Below, in pieces: positions 14,233-15,528 of a stretch of DNA of 15,528 nucleotides. Position numbers and translations under genes: made by a program. The notes under the pieces were generated by a model. The model searched no databases. It was not told the origin of the DNA and saw nothing but the letters and a program-made list of their open reading frames with translations. The stretch's first letter is position 1. Every line of letters starts with the position of its first letter. Origin of the DNA: an uncultured Collinsella sp. (GTDB taxonomy: Bacteria; Actinomycetota; Coriobacteriia; Coriobacteriales; Coriobacteriaceae); assembly GCA_902494815.1 (NCBI GenBank), contig CABUVB010000026.1, positions 1 through 15,528 on the forward strand, written 5' to 3'.

Positions 14233-15528
14233 TTAGGCGCCGAGCGCGGTCTTAGCGGCCGCGAGGGCATCGGCGATGCCGGCAGCATTCTTGCCACCGG
14301 CCTGGGCCATGTTGGGACGACCGCCACCGCGACCGTCGACCAGACCCGCGATCTGCTTGATCACGTTACCGGCGTGGAAACCGGCCTTGACGGCGTCATC
14401 GGAGCCGGCAGCGAGCAGGGCCGGAGTGCCCTTCTCAGTCACGCTGGCGACGACACAAGCAACAGGGCCGGCGACCTTCTGATGCACGGTATCCCATACG
14501 TTGCGCAGGTCGGCAGCCTCAAGGCCCTGGAGCTCAGCGACAACGAGCTTATAGCCGTCGAGCTCGACGGCGCCCTCGATGGCGCTGGAGATGGCGTCGG
14601 AGGAGCCACCGGTCAGAGCCTTCTTGAGCTTATTGGACGTCTCGCGCAGCTCGGCCTGCAGGTTCTCCACGCGAGCGGGAACCTCATCCACGCGGCACTT
14701 GAGCGCAGTAGCAGCGGCGTCAACGAGCGCCAGGCGGTCGGCCATGTAGTCGAGGGCACCCTTAGAGGTCACAGCCTCGATACGGCGGACATTGGAGCCT
14801 GTGGAGGACTCGGAAATGATCTTGAACAGGCCGATCTCGGCGGTGTTGGCAGCGTGCGTGCCACCGCAGAGCTCGCGGGAGAACGGCTGGTCCTCGGCAC
14901 CCACGGAGACGACGCGGACGACATCGCCGTACTTCTCGCCAAACAGAGCGACAGCGCCGGCAGCCTTAGCCTCGTCGATGCCCATGACACGGGTCACGAC
15001 CGGCTTGGAAGCGAAGATCTGCTGGTTGACCAGGTCCTCGACAGCCTTGAGCTGCTCGGAGGACAGGGCCTCGAAGTGCGTGAAGTCAAAGCGCAGGTGC
15101 TCGGGCGTCACCAGCGAGCCGGCCTGGGAGACGTGCTCGCCCAGGACCTGCTTAAGGGCAGCGTCGAGCAGGTGCGTGGCGGTGTGGTTGCGGCGCAGGA
15201 AGCCACGGCGCTCGGCGTCGAGCGCGGCGGTAACAGCGGCACCGACAGCCAGCGTGCCCTCGGCAACGTGCGCGACGTGGGCATACAGGCCGTTGTGGTT
15301 CTTGGTGTCGGCAACGGTCAGAACAACGCCCTCGGCGGAAAGCTTGCCGGCATCGCCCTGCTGGCCACCCATCTCGGCGTAGAACGGGGTGCGGTCGAGC
15401 ACGACCTCGACGTCCTCGCCGGCGGCAGCGGACTCGACGGACTCGCCGTTGCGCACGATGGCGACAACCTTGGCGCCCTCGATCACATCGTTGTCATAGC
15501 CGTCGAACTCGGTCGCTGCGACCTTGTC
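14233..15528 (-). CDS. alaS: Alanyl-tRNA synthetase, C-terminal half (partial)
   Basis: The frame is open to the right edge of the window, so the 5' half is missing; 431 residues remain of a protein usually about 870 long. The visible part begins just before the editing region (TEFDGYD) and contains the editing-site metal motifs NHTATHLLDAAL (HxxxH) and CGGTHAANT (CxxxH), which hydrolyse mischarged Ser- or Gly-tRNA(Ala). A helical region follows. The C-terminal DHHA1 domain ends with the typical GRGGGRPNMAQAGG motif and an ADALAAAKTALGA tail. The aminoacylation core and KMSKS-like motifs lie outside the window. It heads the alaS-ruvX-mltG set. A GTG at 15486 is internal and not a real start. 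Confidence 0.98.
   Translation of the reverse strand, partial: DKVAATEFDGYDNDVIEGAKVVAIVRNGESVESAAAGEDVEVVLDRTPFYAEMGGQQGDAGKLSAEGVVLTVADTKNHNGLYAHVAHVAEGTLAVGAAVTAALDAERRGFLRRNHTATHLLDAALKQVLGEHVSQAGSLVTPEHLRFDFTHFEALSSEQLKAVEDLVNQQIFASKPVVTRVMGIDEAKAAGAVALFGEKYGDVVRVVSVGAEDQPFSRELCGGTHAANTAEIGLFKIISESSTGSNVRRIEAVTSKGALDYMADRLALVDAAATALKCRVDEVPARVENLQAELRETSNKLKKALTGGSSDAISSAIEGAVELDGYKLVVAELQGLEAADLRNVWDTVHQKVAGPVACVVASVTEKGTPALLAAGSDDAVKAGFHAGNVIKQIAGLVDGRGGGRPNMAQAGGKNAAGIADALAAAKTALGA

Noticed and set aside
14233..15486. Treating the GTG at 15486 as the start of a separate 417-residue protein
   Set aside because: The same frame continues upstream to the window edge with AlaRS-like residues (TEFDGYD), so it is an internal codon of a truncated alaS.

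Overview
The window looks like chromosomal core sequence from a high-GC gut actinobacterium of the Coriobacteriia, most likely Collinsella or a close relative. This is an inference from the GC-rich, GC3-biased coding, the gene families and the gene order; no rRNA or species marker is present. Every gene but one lies on the minus strand, so transcription mostly runs from right to left. I saw no phage, IS, CRISPR, tRNA or rRNA, and no defence-type or other obviously new system.

Layout from left to right. (1) 1-342 carries no convincing gene but holds a 25-bp inverted repeat (188-260) and a terminator (272-306). (2) A fructose-family PTS permease with domain order EIIB-EIIC-EIIA (343-2346, minus) is divergent from an RpiR/MurR-type regulator (2619-3476, plus). 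The 272-bp shared intergenic region contains several small palindromes, fitting local sugar-phosphate control. (3) 3477-3697 holds a perfect 12-bp terminator hairpin nested in a larger inverted repeat, between the convergent regulator and recN. (4) Seven minus-strand genes, efp > asp23-like > nusB > xseB > tlyA > nadK > recN (8791 down to 3698), are packed with gaps of at most 26 bp or with overlaps, behind a consensus -10 box near 8850. (5) A stand-alone M24 peptidase (8951-10081) has its own terminator. (6) A second packed minus-strand set, alaS (running off the right edge) > ruvX > mltG > yqeG > aroK > aroB-like, spans 15528 to 10214 with gaps of at most 17 bp and several overlaps.

The two packed sets join gene neighbours that are also found in Bacillus: alaS-ruvX-mltG, and pepP-efp-asp23-nusB-xseB-tlyA-recN. 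They cover translation and its quality control (AlaRS, EF-P, TlyA), transcription antitermination (NusB), DNA and RNA processing (RuvX, ExoVII small subunit, RecN), cell-envelope synthesis (MltG), NADP supply (NadK) and the shikimate pathway (AroK and the AroB-like protein).

The strongest oddity is the AroB-like protein. It aligns along the 3-dehydroquinate synthase fold but has lost the zinc-ligand and catalytic motifs, while its partner shikimate kinase is intact. Next in interest are the two intergenic inverted repeats, which look like dispersed elements, and the 130-residue low-complexity cytoplasmic tail on MltG.
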